Positions 1 through 8,439 of a stretch of 64,000 nucleotides of DNA are shown here, piece after piece. The DNA is from Hyphomicrobiales bacterium (GTDB lineage Bacteria; Pseudomonadota; Alphaproteobacteria; Rhizobiales; Rhizobiaceae): contig JAJFHV010000020.1 of the NCBI GenBank assembly GCA_021775415.1, positions 124,001 to 188,000 on the forward strand, in the 5' to 3' direction. The notes under the pieces were generated by a model, which did no database searches, was not told the DNA's origin, and worked only from the letters and a program-made list of their open reading frames with translations. The first letter of the stretch is position 1. Every line of letters starts with the position of its first letter. Both the position numbers and the translations under genes were made by a program.

Positions 1-1249
1 CCGCAACGCCTAAAGCCCGGGCAGCAGTTTGAATGCGGGCGCTTTCGAAGGTCTTCATCAACTGTTTGAAGCCTTCGCCTTCCTTTTCACCCAGGGCTGA
101 AGAGACGGGAACTCGCAACCCGTCGAATGCTACATCGTATTCCTTCATGCCGCGATAACCGAGTACAGAGATTTCACCCCCTGAAATGTTGTCATCAGGG
201 AATGGATTTTCGGCATCTCCACGGGATTTTTCAGCCAACAGCATGGTGAGACCGCGATGGCCTTTTTCCTCGGGATTGGTGCGTACCAGTAACGTCATGA
301 GGTCGGAACGGCCAGCATGGGTTATCCAGGTCTTGTTGCCGGTAACGATATACTCCTCACCTTGTTTCCTGGCCCGGGTTGTAAGGCTTGCCAGATCGGA
401 ACCGATATCCGGTTCGGTGAACACAGCGACTGGTAGTATCTCGCCAGAAGCAATTTTTGGCAGGTAATTTTGCTTTTGTGCATCGGTGCCGCCATTGCTG
501 ATCAGTTCAGCAGCGATCTCCGAGCGGGTGCCCAAACTGCCGACACCGATATAGCCCTTGGACAATTCCTCGGTTATCACACACATGGCGAGCTTGCCCA
601 GTCCCGTGCCGTCAAATTCTTCGGGGATCGTCAACCCAAAAACTCCCAGTCCGGCAAGTTGTTCAACCAGTGCGTCCGGTATGAGGCAATCTTCTAGGTG
701 CCACTGATGGGCGTGGGGGGTGATTTCGCCAGCTGCGAAATCCTGAAACTGTTGAGTGATTTGTTGTAGCGTTTCGTCGAGGCCCTTATCACCCCATTCG
801 TTCGTGGCGGTCGCTTTTCGGGTGAGGCATTCTTCAACGATTTTCTGCGCGAGCTTTGCCACACTGAGGGCGTTGAGACTAATTACAGAAGCGTCATTTC
901 CAAGTTCAGAAGCAAGATCATCCGCGCCCAAGTCTGCCGGGCGGATAATCTCATCCTGGCTCATGGCAATTCCATGCTGGAGCTGGGCCAGATACTCACT
1001 GAACTGCGCCGCTGCAATATGCTGTTCAAGCTTTTGAAACCGGTTTTCACCCTCAAGCGCTTCTGCCCATTCCAGCGTTGCCGCCAGAACCTCGACATAG
1101 GCGGAAATCCAGGCAAACCCATGCCGGACGAATTGATTGTCAGTGGAGGTTTGATTGGAGACAAGCCGTTCACGAATTGCATGGGAATAAGAACGTGCTG
1201 CGATCACGGCCTGTCGCATGGATTGGAGAAGGGTTTTTTTCTCAAGCAT
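1..1249 (-). CDS. Acyl-CoA dehydrogenase with N-terminal extension, methylsuccinyl-CoA dehydrogenase-like (3' part missing)
   Basis: Reading the minus strand from 1249 gives an open frame to the left edge, so about 416 residues are visible and the C-terminus is outside. The last ~270 visible residues are a typical acyl-CoA dehydrogenase N-terminal and middle region (VFTEPDIGSDLAS, then GNKTWITHAGRSD). The first ~150 residues are an extra helical segment absent from ordinary members; such an extension is known in methylsuccinyl-CoA dehydrogenase (Mcd) of the ethylmalonyl-CoA pathway. The substrate is therefore inferred, not proven. There are ATGs at 1252 and 1249; GAGG at 1256-1259 is better spaced for 1249. 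The start overlaps the preceding CoA-transferase stop by 8 bp, suggesting translational coupling. The catalytic base region is not in the window. Confidence 0.85.
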   Translation of the reverse strand, partial: MLEKKTLLQSMRQAVIAARSYSHAIRERLVSNQTSTDNQFVRHGFAWISAYVEVLAATLEWAEALEGENRFQKLEQHIAAAQFSEYLAQLQHGIAMSQDEIIRPADLGADDLASELGNDASVISLNALSVAKLAQKIVEECLTRKATATNEWGDKGLDETLQQITQQFQDFAAGEITPHAHQWHLEDCLIPDALVEQLAGLGVFGLTIPEEFDGTGLGKLAMCVITEELSKGYIGVGSLGTRSEIAAELISNGGTDAQKQNYLPKIASGEILPVAVFTEPDIGSDLASLTTRARKQGEEYIVTGNKTWITHAGRSDLMTLLVRTNPEEKGHRGLTMLLAEKSRGDAENPFPDDNISGGEISVLGYRGMKEYDVAFDGLRVPVSSALGEKEGEGFKQLMKTFESARIQTAARALGVA

Positions 1250-2414
1250 CATCAGCCTCGCCCAGTTCGTCGAGTACAGCTTTTGTGTCTGACCCGACCG
1301 GAGAGGCGGGGCGCACTTTCAAACGCTCCTTGCCGGCGAACGTAAGAGGTGATCCAGCAGCGCGAAGTTTGCCGATGCCGGGCTGTTCAATTTCTTCAAA
1401 CAGGGGATTATCTGTTGATGCGCGTGGATCGTTTCGAACCATTTGCTGGAAAGTCTGGTACGGTCCCCACAGGATTTTTGCCGCATCAAATTGTTTGGCG
1501 ATTTCGCTCAACTGGAGTGTCTTTGACCAAATCTGAAGGGTTGCCAATATCTCATCGCGCGCCTCGTAGCGCCCTTCATCGGTATCCAGATTGTGACCGG
1601 TGTTGCTTTGGATTGTCGCCATCGCTTCAGCGGTTTTAGTTACCGTAACCAAAGCCCGCCAATGTCGTTTTGTAAGCGCAATCACCATCAACTGACGACC
1701 ATCCCTTGTGGGTAAATTATGGCCAAATGCACCATAGATGTGATTGCCGATTGCGGGGCGGTCACGTTTCAAAATTTCGGCTTCACCCATATATCCAAGA
1801 TTTGAGACCATGGCGTAGGCAACATCAGAAAGTGATAGCGTGACATGCTGCCCCTCGCCGGTTTTTCTGCGGTGGCGTTCTGCGGCCAGTATGCCGGTTG
1901 CAAGTGTCATACCGGCCACTGCATCCCAGGCTGGAAAGACGCTGTTTACTGGCTGATCGCTGCTCGCATTGCCGGTTGCAAACGGTATCCCGACTGCGCA
2001 ATTGACGGTGTAATCGACGGCAGCAGAGCCGTCATTGTGACCTGTCAGGCTTACCATGATGAGGTCAGGTCGAACCTTGCGCAGTTCGTCATATGAAAGC
2101 CATGCAGGCCCGGTCAAATTGGTAAGCAAAATCCCGCCATCACTGCCGGATGACTTCAAAATGTTGCGGAATATTTCCTGACCTGACTCTTCCTTCAGAT
2201 CAAGTGCGACCGTGCGCTTACCCTTGTTGAGGCCTGCCCAATAAAGGCTTGTGCCGTCTTTTGTGAGTGGCCAGCGCTTGTAATCAATGCCACCGCCGAC
2301 CGGATCCACCCGAATTACCTCTGCTCCAAGTTGTGACAGGGTAAGACCGGCAAGCGGTACCGCGACAAACGCAGATAATTCCACGACCTTCAATCCATCA
2401 AGGATGTCATACAT
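1242..2414 (-). CDS. CaiB/BaiF (family III) CoA-transferase
   Basis: 390-residue family III CoA-transferase, which moves CoA between an acyl-CoA and a free carboxylic acid through an aspartyl-CoA thioester. The N-terminal Rossmann motif (LDGLKVVELSAFVAVPLAG) and Asp164 in PAWDAVAGM, at the place of the catalytic Asp, are visible. A longer frame starts at 2486, but those 24 residues lie inside the flavin reductase gene and are not family-like. The ATG at 2414 overlaps the flavin reductase stop by 8 bp (ATGTATGA). Fourth gene of a five-gene minus-strand operon (ridA-like, hydrolase, flavin reductase, this, acyl-CoA dehydrogenase). It probably activates the acid made upstream in the pathway so the dehydrogenase can act on it. 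Substrate unknown. Confidence 0.88.
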   Translation of the reverse strand: MYDILDGLKVVELSAFVAVPLAGLTLSQLGAEVIRVDPVGGGIDYKRWPLTKDGTSLYWAGLNKGKRTVALDLKEESGQEIFRNILKSSGSDGGILLTNLTGPAWLSYDELRKVRPDLIMVSLTGHNDGSAAVDYTVNCAVGIPFATGNASSDQPVNSVFPAWDAVAGMTLATGILAAERHRRKTGEGQHVTLSLSDVAYAMVSNLGYMGEAEILKRDRPAIGNHIYGAFGHNLPTRDGRQLMVIALTKRHWRALVTVTKTAEAMATIQSNTGHNLDTDEGRYEARDEILATLQIWSKTLQLSEIAKQFDAAKILWGPYQTFQQMVRNDPRASTDNPLFEEIEQPGIGKLRAAGSPLTFAGKERLKVRPASPVGSDTKAVLDELGEADDA

Positions 2415-3387
2415 CAATAGCTGCTTCTGATTTTTCTTCGACCTGCCGGGTTTCACCGGCATATTCGTCACCAAGATAAATCGCAAAGCGGCCCTGGCGC
2501 AGTTCCTTTACATAGCGGCGCAGCATAAAGCGCATTGCGCCATCTTCGATCTTGTCAAAGTCGATCTCTTCAATTGGAATAAACCGCAATCCTTCTGGTA
2601 CTTTTCCAGTTGCAGTACCCCGATAATAAATCGAGTAGTTTTTGGTTTTCTTGTCTTCATAAACAGACAAGGGGAAATCCAGGGAAACTTCGAGCCCGCC
2701 CTCGCTCAATGAGTCTGCGAGTGCCGCAGGACTTGCGGAGGCGCTGCAAGTTTCCGTGCTCGGCACGGTGAGCTTCCCGCTTTCCTTATCAACGTGCAGC
2801 AGGATTTCACTGTCATTTTGCGCAAGGACTGCTCCAATGATGGTACCTGCAGTACGGCTGGCGGCTTCAACCAGTGAGCGTTCCAATTCAAGAGTGAAAT
2901 ATCCGCCGTTTACATAACCGAGCGGTGCACGCTGCTCATAAGCGTAGTCATTCACACGGCCAATGAGCACGATGTGATCACCAGCCTCAACGACCTGTTC
3001 ACGGCTGCATTCAAACCAGGCATTAGTTCCATCAATGAGCGGCACGCCGGATTTGCCCGGATGCCAGTCGGCCACATCAAATTTGTCTGCCCGCTGGGTA
3101 GCAAAAATACCTGCTACGTCTTCCTGTCCTTCACCCAGGATATTGACGGCAAATCCGGCACCATCACAAAAGACAGACAGACTGGCGGCGGATTTGCCGA
3201 TGCAGATCAACACAAGTGGCGGGTCCAGGGAAACGGAAGTGAAAGAGTTTGCCGTGAACCCGCGGGGCGTGCCGTTCGCCTCAACGGTTGTAACGATGGT
3301 AACCCCCGTTGCGAAGGTTCCAAAGGCATTGCGCAAATCCCGTGGGTCAATTGCGGTATTGGGCTGAATGTTTGATTCGTTTGCCAT
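2407..3387 (-). CDS. Flavin reductase with C-terminal extension (RutF/HpaC-like)
   Basis: 326 residues. Residues ~10-165 are a flavin reductase-like FMN-binding split barrel (AFGTFATGVTIVTT near the N-terminus, GFTANSFTSVSLDPPLVLICIG, then GDHIVLIGRVNDYAY). Such proteins reduce FMN or FAD with NAD(P)H and pass it to a two-component monooxygenase. The likely partner is the luciferase-like monooxygenase at 7378-8412. Residues ~170-326 form an additional domain that ordinary RutF or HpaC proteins (about 160-190 residues) lack; I cannot assign it. The gene starts 6 nt after the alpha/beta hydrolase stop and its own stop is overlapped by the CoA-transferase start, so it is inside one operon. ATG at 3387; ribosome binding site weak. 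Confidence 0.88.
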   Translation of the reverse strand: MANESNIQPNTAIDPRDLRNAFGTFATGVTIVTTVEANGTPRGFTANSFTSVSLDPPLVLICIGKSAASLSVFCDGAGFAVNILGEGQEDVAGIFATQRADKFDVADWHPGKSGVPLIDGTNAWFECSREQVVEAGDHIVLIGRVNDYAYEQRAPLGYVNGGYFTLELERSLVEAASRTAGTIIGAVLAQNDSEILLHVDKESGKLTVPSTETCSASASPAALADSLSEGGLEVSLDFPLSVYEDKKTKNYSIYYRGTATGKVPEGLRFIPIEEIDFDKIEDGAMRFMLRRYVKELRQGRFAIYLGDEYAGETRQVEEKSEAAIDV

Positions 3388-3393
3388 CTATTA

Positions 3394-4182
3394 TCAATAA
3401 ACCCGCTTTAGGAATGACAAAAGCTTTTCATTAAAAATTGCCGGGTCCTCCATCATGGCCATGTGCCTGAGACCCTTGAGAATTACCAGTTCTGACCTCG
3501 GAATTTCGCCCGCAATTGCGCGGGACATTTCCGGTGAATTTCCGTAATCTTCCTCTCCGGTCATCACCAGTGCAGGGCAGGAAATTGCCGGAACGGGTGC
3601 CACAAGCTCTTCAACACCCGTGGCCAGTACATTGTAATATCCGGGGTAATCCGCAGCATCATTTGCCATCACCCATTGGCGCACAAGATCCAAAGTTTCA
3701 GGGTTGGCGATTCGAAACGCTTCACCGAACCAGCGTGTAAGGGCTGCTTCTATTGTTGCTGAAGGTCCGCTTTGCTTTGCCTGTTCGACGCGGGCAACAA
3801 TTGCCTCTTGTGCTATTTTTGAACGTTTGTGAGCTGACGATAATATGCCCAGTGCAGATAGTCTTTCTGGATGGTCCATCGCGAACCGTCGGCAAATCAT
3901 ACCGCCGATTGAAAATCCGAAGACTGCGCAAGTATCAACTCCCAACTCATCCAGCAGAACCCTCAATTGGGTTGAAAAAAGTTTGAGGTCCGGATTGGCA
4001 GCCCAATTTGGGGTTTCACCATGGCCACACAGATCATAGGTCAAGACTTTGTAATCTTTCCCCAGTGCGGACACTTGCTGCTGCCACATAGCCTGATTGA
4101 GGCCGAGGCCGTGGATCAATACAACAACCGGTCCGTTACTCCCATGCCAGTGATAGGATGTGCGTTTCGCTGTTTCGTTCAT
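3394..4182 (-). CDS. Alpha/beta hydrolase (3-oxoadipate enol-lactonase/RutD-like)
   Basis: 262-residue alpha/beta hydrolase. Visible are the oxyanion-hole motif HGLGLNQAMW, the nucleophile elbow GFSIGG (Ser91) and the C-terminal catalytic His240 in GLRHMA. It resembles PcaD-type enol-lactonases and RutD, which in the Rut pathway speeds aminoacrylate hydrolysis. A TTG at 4200 could extend it by six residues, but the ATG at 4182 gives the usual N-terminus. It follows the RidA-family gene by 28 nt and precedes the flavin reductase by 6 nt. Its place between a RidA protein and a flavin reductase is the same trio as RutC-RutD-RutF, so hydrolysis of a ring-opened or enamine intermediate is a reasonable inference. 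Confidence 0.88.
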   Translation of the reverse strand: MNETAKRTSYHWHGSNGPVVVLIHGLGLNQAMWQQQVSALGKDYKVLTYDLCGHGETPNWAANPDLKLFSTQLRVLLDELGVDTCAVFGFSIGGMICRRFAMDHPERLSALGILSSAHKRSKIAQEAIVARVEQAKQSGPSATIEAALTRWFGEAFRIANPETLDLVRQWVMANDAADYPGYYNVLATGVEELVAPVPAISCPALVMTGEEDYGNSPEMSRAIAGEIPRSELVILKGLRHMAMMEDPAIFNEKLLSFLKRVY

Positions 4183-4210
4183 CAGGATATTCAAGTGCAA
4201 CTCGCTGGGA

Positions 4211-4612
4211 TTACTGGGGTTTGTATGCCACTACTTCGACTTCGACCCGCACATCGATCAGCAACTCGCTGACGACTGCAGAACGCGCTGGCGGCTCTTC
4301 AGGGAAGTATTCTCCATAAACTGCGTTGAAGCCCGGAAAATCAGCCCGGTCTCTCAGCCAAATCATCGCCTTTACCACATCTTTTAGCGAGCAGTTGGCC
4401 TGGTGCAGAGTGTTTTTAATTTCATCGAGTACCGCGCGGGTTTGGTCTTCAACTGTTCCCTCGGTCATCAACGCCCCATCCTTAAAGGGCACCTGTCCGG
4501 TGAGGAACACAAAATCACCGGCTCGAACCGCGTGCGACAGGGACAGTTGTCGTCCACCTATCACCAACGGGTCGCCAATAATTTGTTTTTTGCCTCTTGG
4601 ATTTTCTGTCAC
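4211..4612 (-). CDS. RidA family protein (YjgF/RutC-like)
   Basis: 133-residue RidA/YjgF-family protein. Members hydrolyse reactive enamine/imine intermediates or act in degradative pathways such as Rut. Typical features are FVFLTGQVPF, the LDEIKNTLHQANCSLKDVVKA stretch in the middle and RSAVVSELLIDVRVEVEVVA near the end, which holds the conserved Arg. The start is taken as GTG at 4612 because an AGGAG lies 6 nt upstream; the longer frame from TTG at 4645 has no such site. First gene of the minus-strand operon, divergent from the aldehyde dehydrogenase. The shared intergenic region carries an inverted repeat that is a likely operator. Confidence 0.9.
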   Translation of the reverse strand: MTENPRGKKQIIGDPLVIGGRQLSLSHAVRAGDFVFLTGQVPFKDGALMTEGTVEDQTRAVLDEIKNTLHQANCSLKDVVKAMIWLRDRADFPGFNAVYGEYFPEEPPARSAVVSELLIDVRVEVEVVAYKPQ

Positions 4613-4660
4613 GGTAGTCTCCTGCAGAAGATACGTAGCTTGCAAAATACATTCGGTGGC

Positions 4661-4695
4661 ACAAGTTTTTCGACTACCGGTGTCGAAAAATCTTG
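4661..4695. promoter_or_regulatory. Inverted-repeat operator between ridA-like and aldehyde dehydrogenase genes
   Basis: Perfect 9-bp inverted repeat TTTTTCGAC (4666-4674) / GTCGAAAAA (4682-4690), 7 nt apart. It extends to CAAG / CTTG if one T is skipped. It sits in the divergent region between the ridA-like start (4612) and the aldehyde dehydrogenase start (4786). The half-site TGTCGAAAAATC (4681-4692) recurs exactly on the minus strand at 8502-8513, before the monooxygenase gene. Probable binding site of the GlxA/AraC-type regulator at 6294-7385; inference only. Confidence 0.6.
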
Positions 4696-4785
4696 ATAAG
4701 ATGTTAGATATAACGACAAAATTGAGACTGGCAAATTTGTTGTAATACCGGAGAACTCCAGCCGGTTCGTTTGAGGAAACAATGC

Positions 4786-6270
4786 ATGGCAGACCTTGTA
4801 CACTATCAAATGCTCATCAACGGGGAATGGGTGGATGCGGAAGATGGCAAGACCTTTGTCAGTGTGAACCCGGCAACCCAGGAACCGTGGGCGGAAATTC
4901 CTGAAGCGACCGCTGCCGATGTGAATCGCGCGGTAGAAACTGCCCATGCAGCGTTCACAGAGGGGCCGTGGGCAAGTTTTACACCAACCGAACGCGGGCG
5001 GCGGTTACGCAAACTGGCAGATTTACTGGCAGAAAATTCCGAAACGCTTGGCCGCACGGAGTGCGTGGATACCGGTAAACTGTTCACCGAGACCCGCTGG
5101 CAGGCAAAGTATATTGCCGACTTCTTTCACTACTATGCAGGTTGTGCTGACAAGATCCACGGCAATACCCTGCCAATCGACAAGCCGGACATGTTTGCAT
5201 TTACTTCGCGGGAACCTCTGGGTGTCGTTGCGGCGGTGGTACCATGGAATTCACAGTTGTTTTTGGTTGCGGTGAAGATCGGACCGGCCCTTGCCGCTGG
5301 CAACACAATCGTGCTCAAGGCATCAGAACATGCCTCTGCTGCGATGCTTGAATTCGGCAAGCTAATTGAGCAGGCCGATATTCCGCCAGGAGTAGTAAAC
5401 ATTGTATCCGGGCACGGTGACCCGTGTGGCAAGGTTTTGACCTCGCATCCCCTGGTGCAACGCATTAGCTTCACCGGCGGCCCAACGGCTGCAACCCATG
5501 TACTCCATAATTCAGCAAACAATTTTGCCGAGGTTTCCCTGGAACTCGGTGGCAAGTCGCCATTTATCGTGTTTGAGGACGCTGACATTGAAAGCGCTGT
5601 AAACGGTTCGATTGCCGGGATATTCGGTGCAGCTGGGCAAAGCTGTGTTGCCGGATCCAGACTTTATCTGCATGAGGATATCGCAGATGATTTCCTTGAA
5701 CGCATGGTTGCGTTGGCCAAGCAAATCCGGATCGGTGATCCGCTGTTGGAAGACACCCAAATGGGGCCCCTGTGCACCGTTGGGCAATTGGAAACCGTAC
5801 AAAGGGAAGTTGCGTTTGCGGTTGAAGAAGGCGGCAAGGTTTTGTGTGGCGGCACGCAACCGGCAGACCAGGGCAACGGGTTGTTTTTTGAACCGACCAT
5901 CGTCGAATGCAAAAGCCAGCAACAGAAAATTATCGACACCGAGCTGTTTGGGCCGGTTTTGAGCGTCCTGCGATTCAAGGATGAAGATGAAGTTATAGGG
6001 CTTGCGAATGATACAGTGCACGGTCTTGCTGCCGGTATATTTACCACGGACAGTGCGCGTTCGATGCGGGTCGCAAAAGCGGTACGCGCCGGGATAGTGT
6101 GGGTGAATACCTACCGTGTTGTTTCCCCGATTGCAGAGTTTGGAGGCTTTAAAGGTTCCGGCTACGGGCGAGAGTCGGGATTCCAGGCAATGTATGATTA
6201 CACCAGACCGAAAACGGTCTGGATTAATACCTCCAAGGAGCCGATGAGCAATCCATTTGTGATGCGCTAG
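4786..6270 (+). CDS. NAD(P)+-dependent aldehyde dehydrogenase
   Basis: 494-residue aldehyde dehydrogenase that oxidises an aldehyde to its acid. All key residues are present: Asn155 in VVPWNSQ, Lys178 in VLKASEH (cofactor), Glu253 in LELGGKS (general base) and Cys287 in GQSCVAGS (nucleophile). The ATG at 4786 is preceded by GAGGAAA; the frame also opens at TTG 4771, but that start has no support. It is divergent from the ridA-like operon and 23 nt upstream of the regulator, so the two plus-strand genes are probably cotranscribed. In a Rut-like scheme it would oxidise a semialdehyde product (malonic semialdehyde or an analogue) before CoA activation. Exact substrate unknown. Confidence 0.92.
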   Translation: MADLVHYQMLINGEWVDAEDGKTFVSVNPATQEPWAEIPEATAADVNRAVETAHAAFTEGPWASFTPTERGRRLRKLADLLAENSETLGRTECVDTGKLFTETRWQAKYIADFFHYYAGCADKIHGNTLPIDKPDMFAFTSREPLGVVAAVVPWNSQLFLVAVKIGPALAAGNTIVLKASEHASAAMLEFGKLIEQADIPPGVVNIVSGHGDPCGKVLTSHPLVQRISFTGGPTAATHVLHNSANNFAEVSLELGGKSPFIVFEDADIESAVNGSIAGIFGAAGQSCVAGSRLYLHEDIADDFLERMVALAKQIRIGDPLLEDTQMGPLCTVGQLETVQREVAFAVEEGGKVLCGGTQPADQGNGLFFEPTIVECKSQQQKIIDTELFGPVLSVLRFKDEDEVIGLANDTVHGLAAGIFTTDSARSMRVAKAVRAGIVWVNTYRVVSPIAEFGGFKGSGYGRESGFQAMYDYTRPKTVWINTSKEPMSNPFVMR

Positions 6271-6293
6271 ACTGAATTCTTGCTGGAGTGCAA

Positions 6294-7385
6294 ATGAAGA
6301 CAGATCTGAAATCGCTGGCAGAGCGCAAGCTATCAAAAATGGCGTTTGTGCTCATTCCACGCTTCAACATGATGACCTTGATGACGACCATCGAGCCGAT
6401 GCGGATTGCCAATTATCTTTCACCAGAACCATTGTTTGAGTGGAATTTTTTCTCGTTTGACGAGCCGGTGGTTGTTGCCAATAACGGCATGCAAATTGAA
6501 TGCGAGACTCTACAGAGCGCGGATAATTTTGACATAATTTTTGTTGTTGGCAGTTGGGGATGTGAGCGTTTTGTAAGTCCAAATGTGGTCAACTGGGTTC
6601 GCCGTCAGGAGCGCAAGGGAACAATTATTTGCGCCTTTGAACTTGGTGTCTATGTGCTTGCAAAAGCGGGGCTCTTGTCTGGAAGAATTGCCACCACCCA
6701 TTGGTCCTGCATGCCCGGATTTGCGGAGCAATTTCCAAATATCGATTTACAGGAACAATTATTCACAATTGACGGCAATATTATCACCTGCGCTGGTGGT
6801 ACGAGCGGCATAGATTTGATGCTGCAAATGATCGGCATATGCCACAATGAACAACTGGCTTCGGAAGTAGCCGATCAAATCATGCACCACCCAACGCGCA
6901 AGGGTGATGCGGTTCAACGTCATACACTGGGTGGTACAACGGATACCATCCATCCGGACGTGGCTGCAGCGGTCAAAATCATCGAAGAAAATGTCTCTGA
7001 TCCGCTTACCATTCCAGAGGTTGCCCGAGAGATTGGCCTGTCACAACGCCAGCTTGAGCGCTGTTTCAAGCGTTATATGGGGTGTTCTGTCGTACAATTC
7101 AGCCAGTTGATGAGGCTGCAATATGCGCGGGTTTTGCTCACCACCACACAGCTATCGATACGGCAGGTGTCGGTCGCAAGCGGCTTCAATTCCATGTCGC
7201 ATTTTTCTCACGCGTTTTTCAAATGTTTTGGAAAAAAGCCAAGCCAGTACCGTCAGGCATGGCCGGACAACGAGGCCTCACCCTCGTGGCGGGGCACGGT
7301 CTATTCGCTTGTCGAAGCGGCAAGACTAAATGCCCAGCGTAAAACACAAATCAGCGAATTACCGGATCGTTCGAAACTTAATTGA
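6294..7385 (+). CDS. GlxA-type transcriptional regulator (GATase1-like domain plus AraC HTH)
   Basis: 363 residues. The N-terminal half is a DJ-1/PfpI (class I glutamine amidotransferase-like) ligand domain; the nucleophile elbow region reads ICAFELGVYVLAKAGLL, so no catalytic Cys is kept. The C-terminal ~100 residues are two AraC-type helix-turn-helix motifs (TIPEVAREIGLSQRQLERCF and SIRQVSVASGFNSMSHFSHA). Proteins of this build (CdhR, GbdR, ArgR-like) usually activate amine or amino acid catabolism genes. Start ATG 6294 with GGAG 5 nt upstream is preferred over GTG 6288. It overlaps the convergent monooxygenase gene by 8 bp. Its location and the repeated TCGAAAAATC sites make it the likely local regulator. 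Confidence 0.9.
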   Translation: MKTDLKSLAERKLSKMAFVLIPRFNMMTLMTTIEPMRIANYLSPEPLFEWNFFSFDEPVVVANNGMQIECETLQSADNFDIIFVVGSWGCERFVSPNVVNWVRRQERKGTIICAFELGVYVLAKAGLLSGRIATTHWSCMPGFAEQFPNIDLQEQLFTIDGNIITCAGGTSGIDLMLQMIGICHNEQLASEVADQIMHHPTRKGDAVQRHTLGGTTDTIHPDVAAAVKIIEENVSDPLTIPEVAREIGLSQRQLERCFKRYMGCSVVQFSQLMRLQYARVLLTTTQLSIRQVSVASGFNSMSHFSHAFFKCFGKKPSQYRQAWPDNEASPSWRGTVYSLVEAARLNAQRKTQISELPDRSKLN

Positions 7386-8412
7386 AAGCCGGGATGACCT
7401 CGTTGCAGAACAATTTCAAGGAACGCTTTTGATCCGCGTGGCCTTGACCGGTACTGGAATAAAATATGAACTCATCCACACCTAAGGCTTCGTAAAGCTT
7501 CAGTTTTGCGATTACTTCGTCAGGCGTGCCATACATCAAATTGTTGTGCAGCATATCGGGATCGTACTCGTCGCGGTTTTTGAGTGCGGTAAATTCAACC
7601 GGTTTTGGAAATCCGTTATCAACGTCACCGAGGTTTTTGAACAGGTTCTCAAACTGGCCCAATTGCCGCTGAACGCATTTAATCGCCTCTTCGCGATCTG
7701 CAGGTGTTTCGTGGACTGAGGTATGGCGCATCATCGCAAAGGTTGGTTTCTTGGAGCCTGGATTATTGGCCATTGCTTCATCCAGCCGGCCTTTGTAGGC
7801 CTCGGCTTCATCCATGCCACGGGTAAGCGGCCAGGACATGATGTTGCAATTGTTCTTTACCGCGTAATCATAGGTAATGGGTGCGCGCGCGGCGATCCAG
7901 ACCGGAATTTCCTTCTGGACCGGTTTAGGGACGGAGGTGGACACCGGGAAAGACCAAAATTCGCCATTGTGTTCATAGTCACCTTTCCACAGGGCGCGTA
8001 CTACCGGGATCATCTCATTCATGTATCGCCATGCATCGGATTGTTTGAGGCCCGGAGCCATCCGGTCAAATTCACGCTGATAGGCACCCGAACCAATACC
8101 GAACTCAAGCCGCCCACCACTGATGAGGTCGGTGAATGCTGCAGTTCCGGCCAATTTGATCGGGTGCCAATAGGCCGCGACCGCAACGGCAGTACCCAGC
8201 CGAATGGTATTGGTATGGGTTGCCCACCAGGTAAGGATTTGAAATGGATCAGGGGTGGCGGTCATTTCAAGAGCATGATGCTCCGCAGACCAAACTGTTG
8301 AGAAGCCACCAGTTTCAGCCGTCTGAACCATCTCAAGATTGTGGCGGGCTGCATCGCGCATATCGACGCTCGGGTCGAGCCGCTCCAGATTTACTGCCAA
8401 TTGAAATTTCAT
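7378..8412 (-). CDS. LLM-class flavin-dependent monooxygenase (bacterial luciferase-like)
   Basis: 344-residue TIM-barrel flavin-dependent monooxygenase of the luciferase-like family. Characteristic segments are TVWSAEHHAL, the IRLGTAVAVAAYWHPIKLAG strand-loop, SGGRLEFGIGSGAYQREFDR and VPVWIAARAP as VWIAARAP. Such enzymes use FMNH2 supplied by a separate reductase and insert oxygen into small organic molecules; RutA is one example. The ATG at 8412 has AAGGGG about 8 nt upstream; the longer frame from 8472 runs into the promoter repeats. It is monocistronic, transcribed on the minus strand and divergent from glpD. Its promoter carries the same motif as the ridA-like/aldehyde dehydrogenase region, so it probably belongs to the same regulon. 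Confidence 0.9.
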   Translation of the reverse strand: MKFQLAVNLERLDPSVDMRDAARHNLEMVQTAETGGFSTVWSAEHHALEMTATPDPFQILTWWATHTNTIRLGTAVAVAAYWHPIKLAGTAAFTDLISGGRLEFGIGSGAYQREFDRMAPGLKQSDAWRYMNEMIPVVRALWKGDYEHNGEFWSFPVSTSVPKPVQKEIPVWIAARAPITYDYAVKNNCNIMSWPLTRGMDEAEAYKGRLDEAMANNPGSKKPTFAMMRHTSVHETPADREEAIKCVQRQLGQFENLFKNLGDVDNGFPKPVEFTALKNRDEYDPDMLHNNLMYGTPDEVIAKLKLYEALGVDEFIFYSSTGQGHADQKRSLKLFCNEVIPAFN

Positions 8413-8439
8413 CTTCAGCCCCTTTGAGGATGCAGGTTT

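Noticed and set aside
5512-6336. Open minus-strand frame of about 274 codons antisense to the aldehyde dehydrogenase
   Set aside because: No family resemblance, and the sense gene has every catalytic residue.
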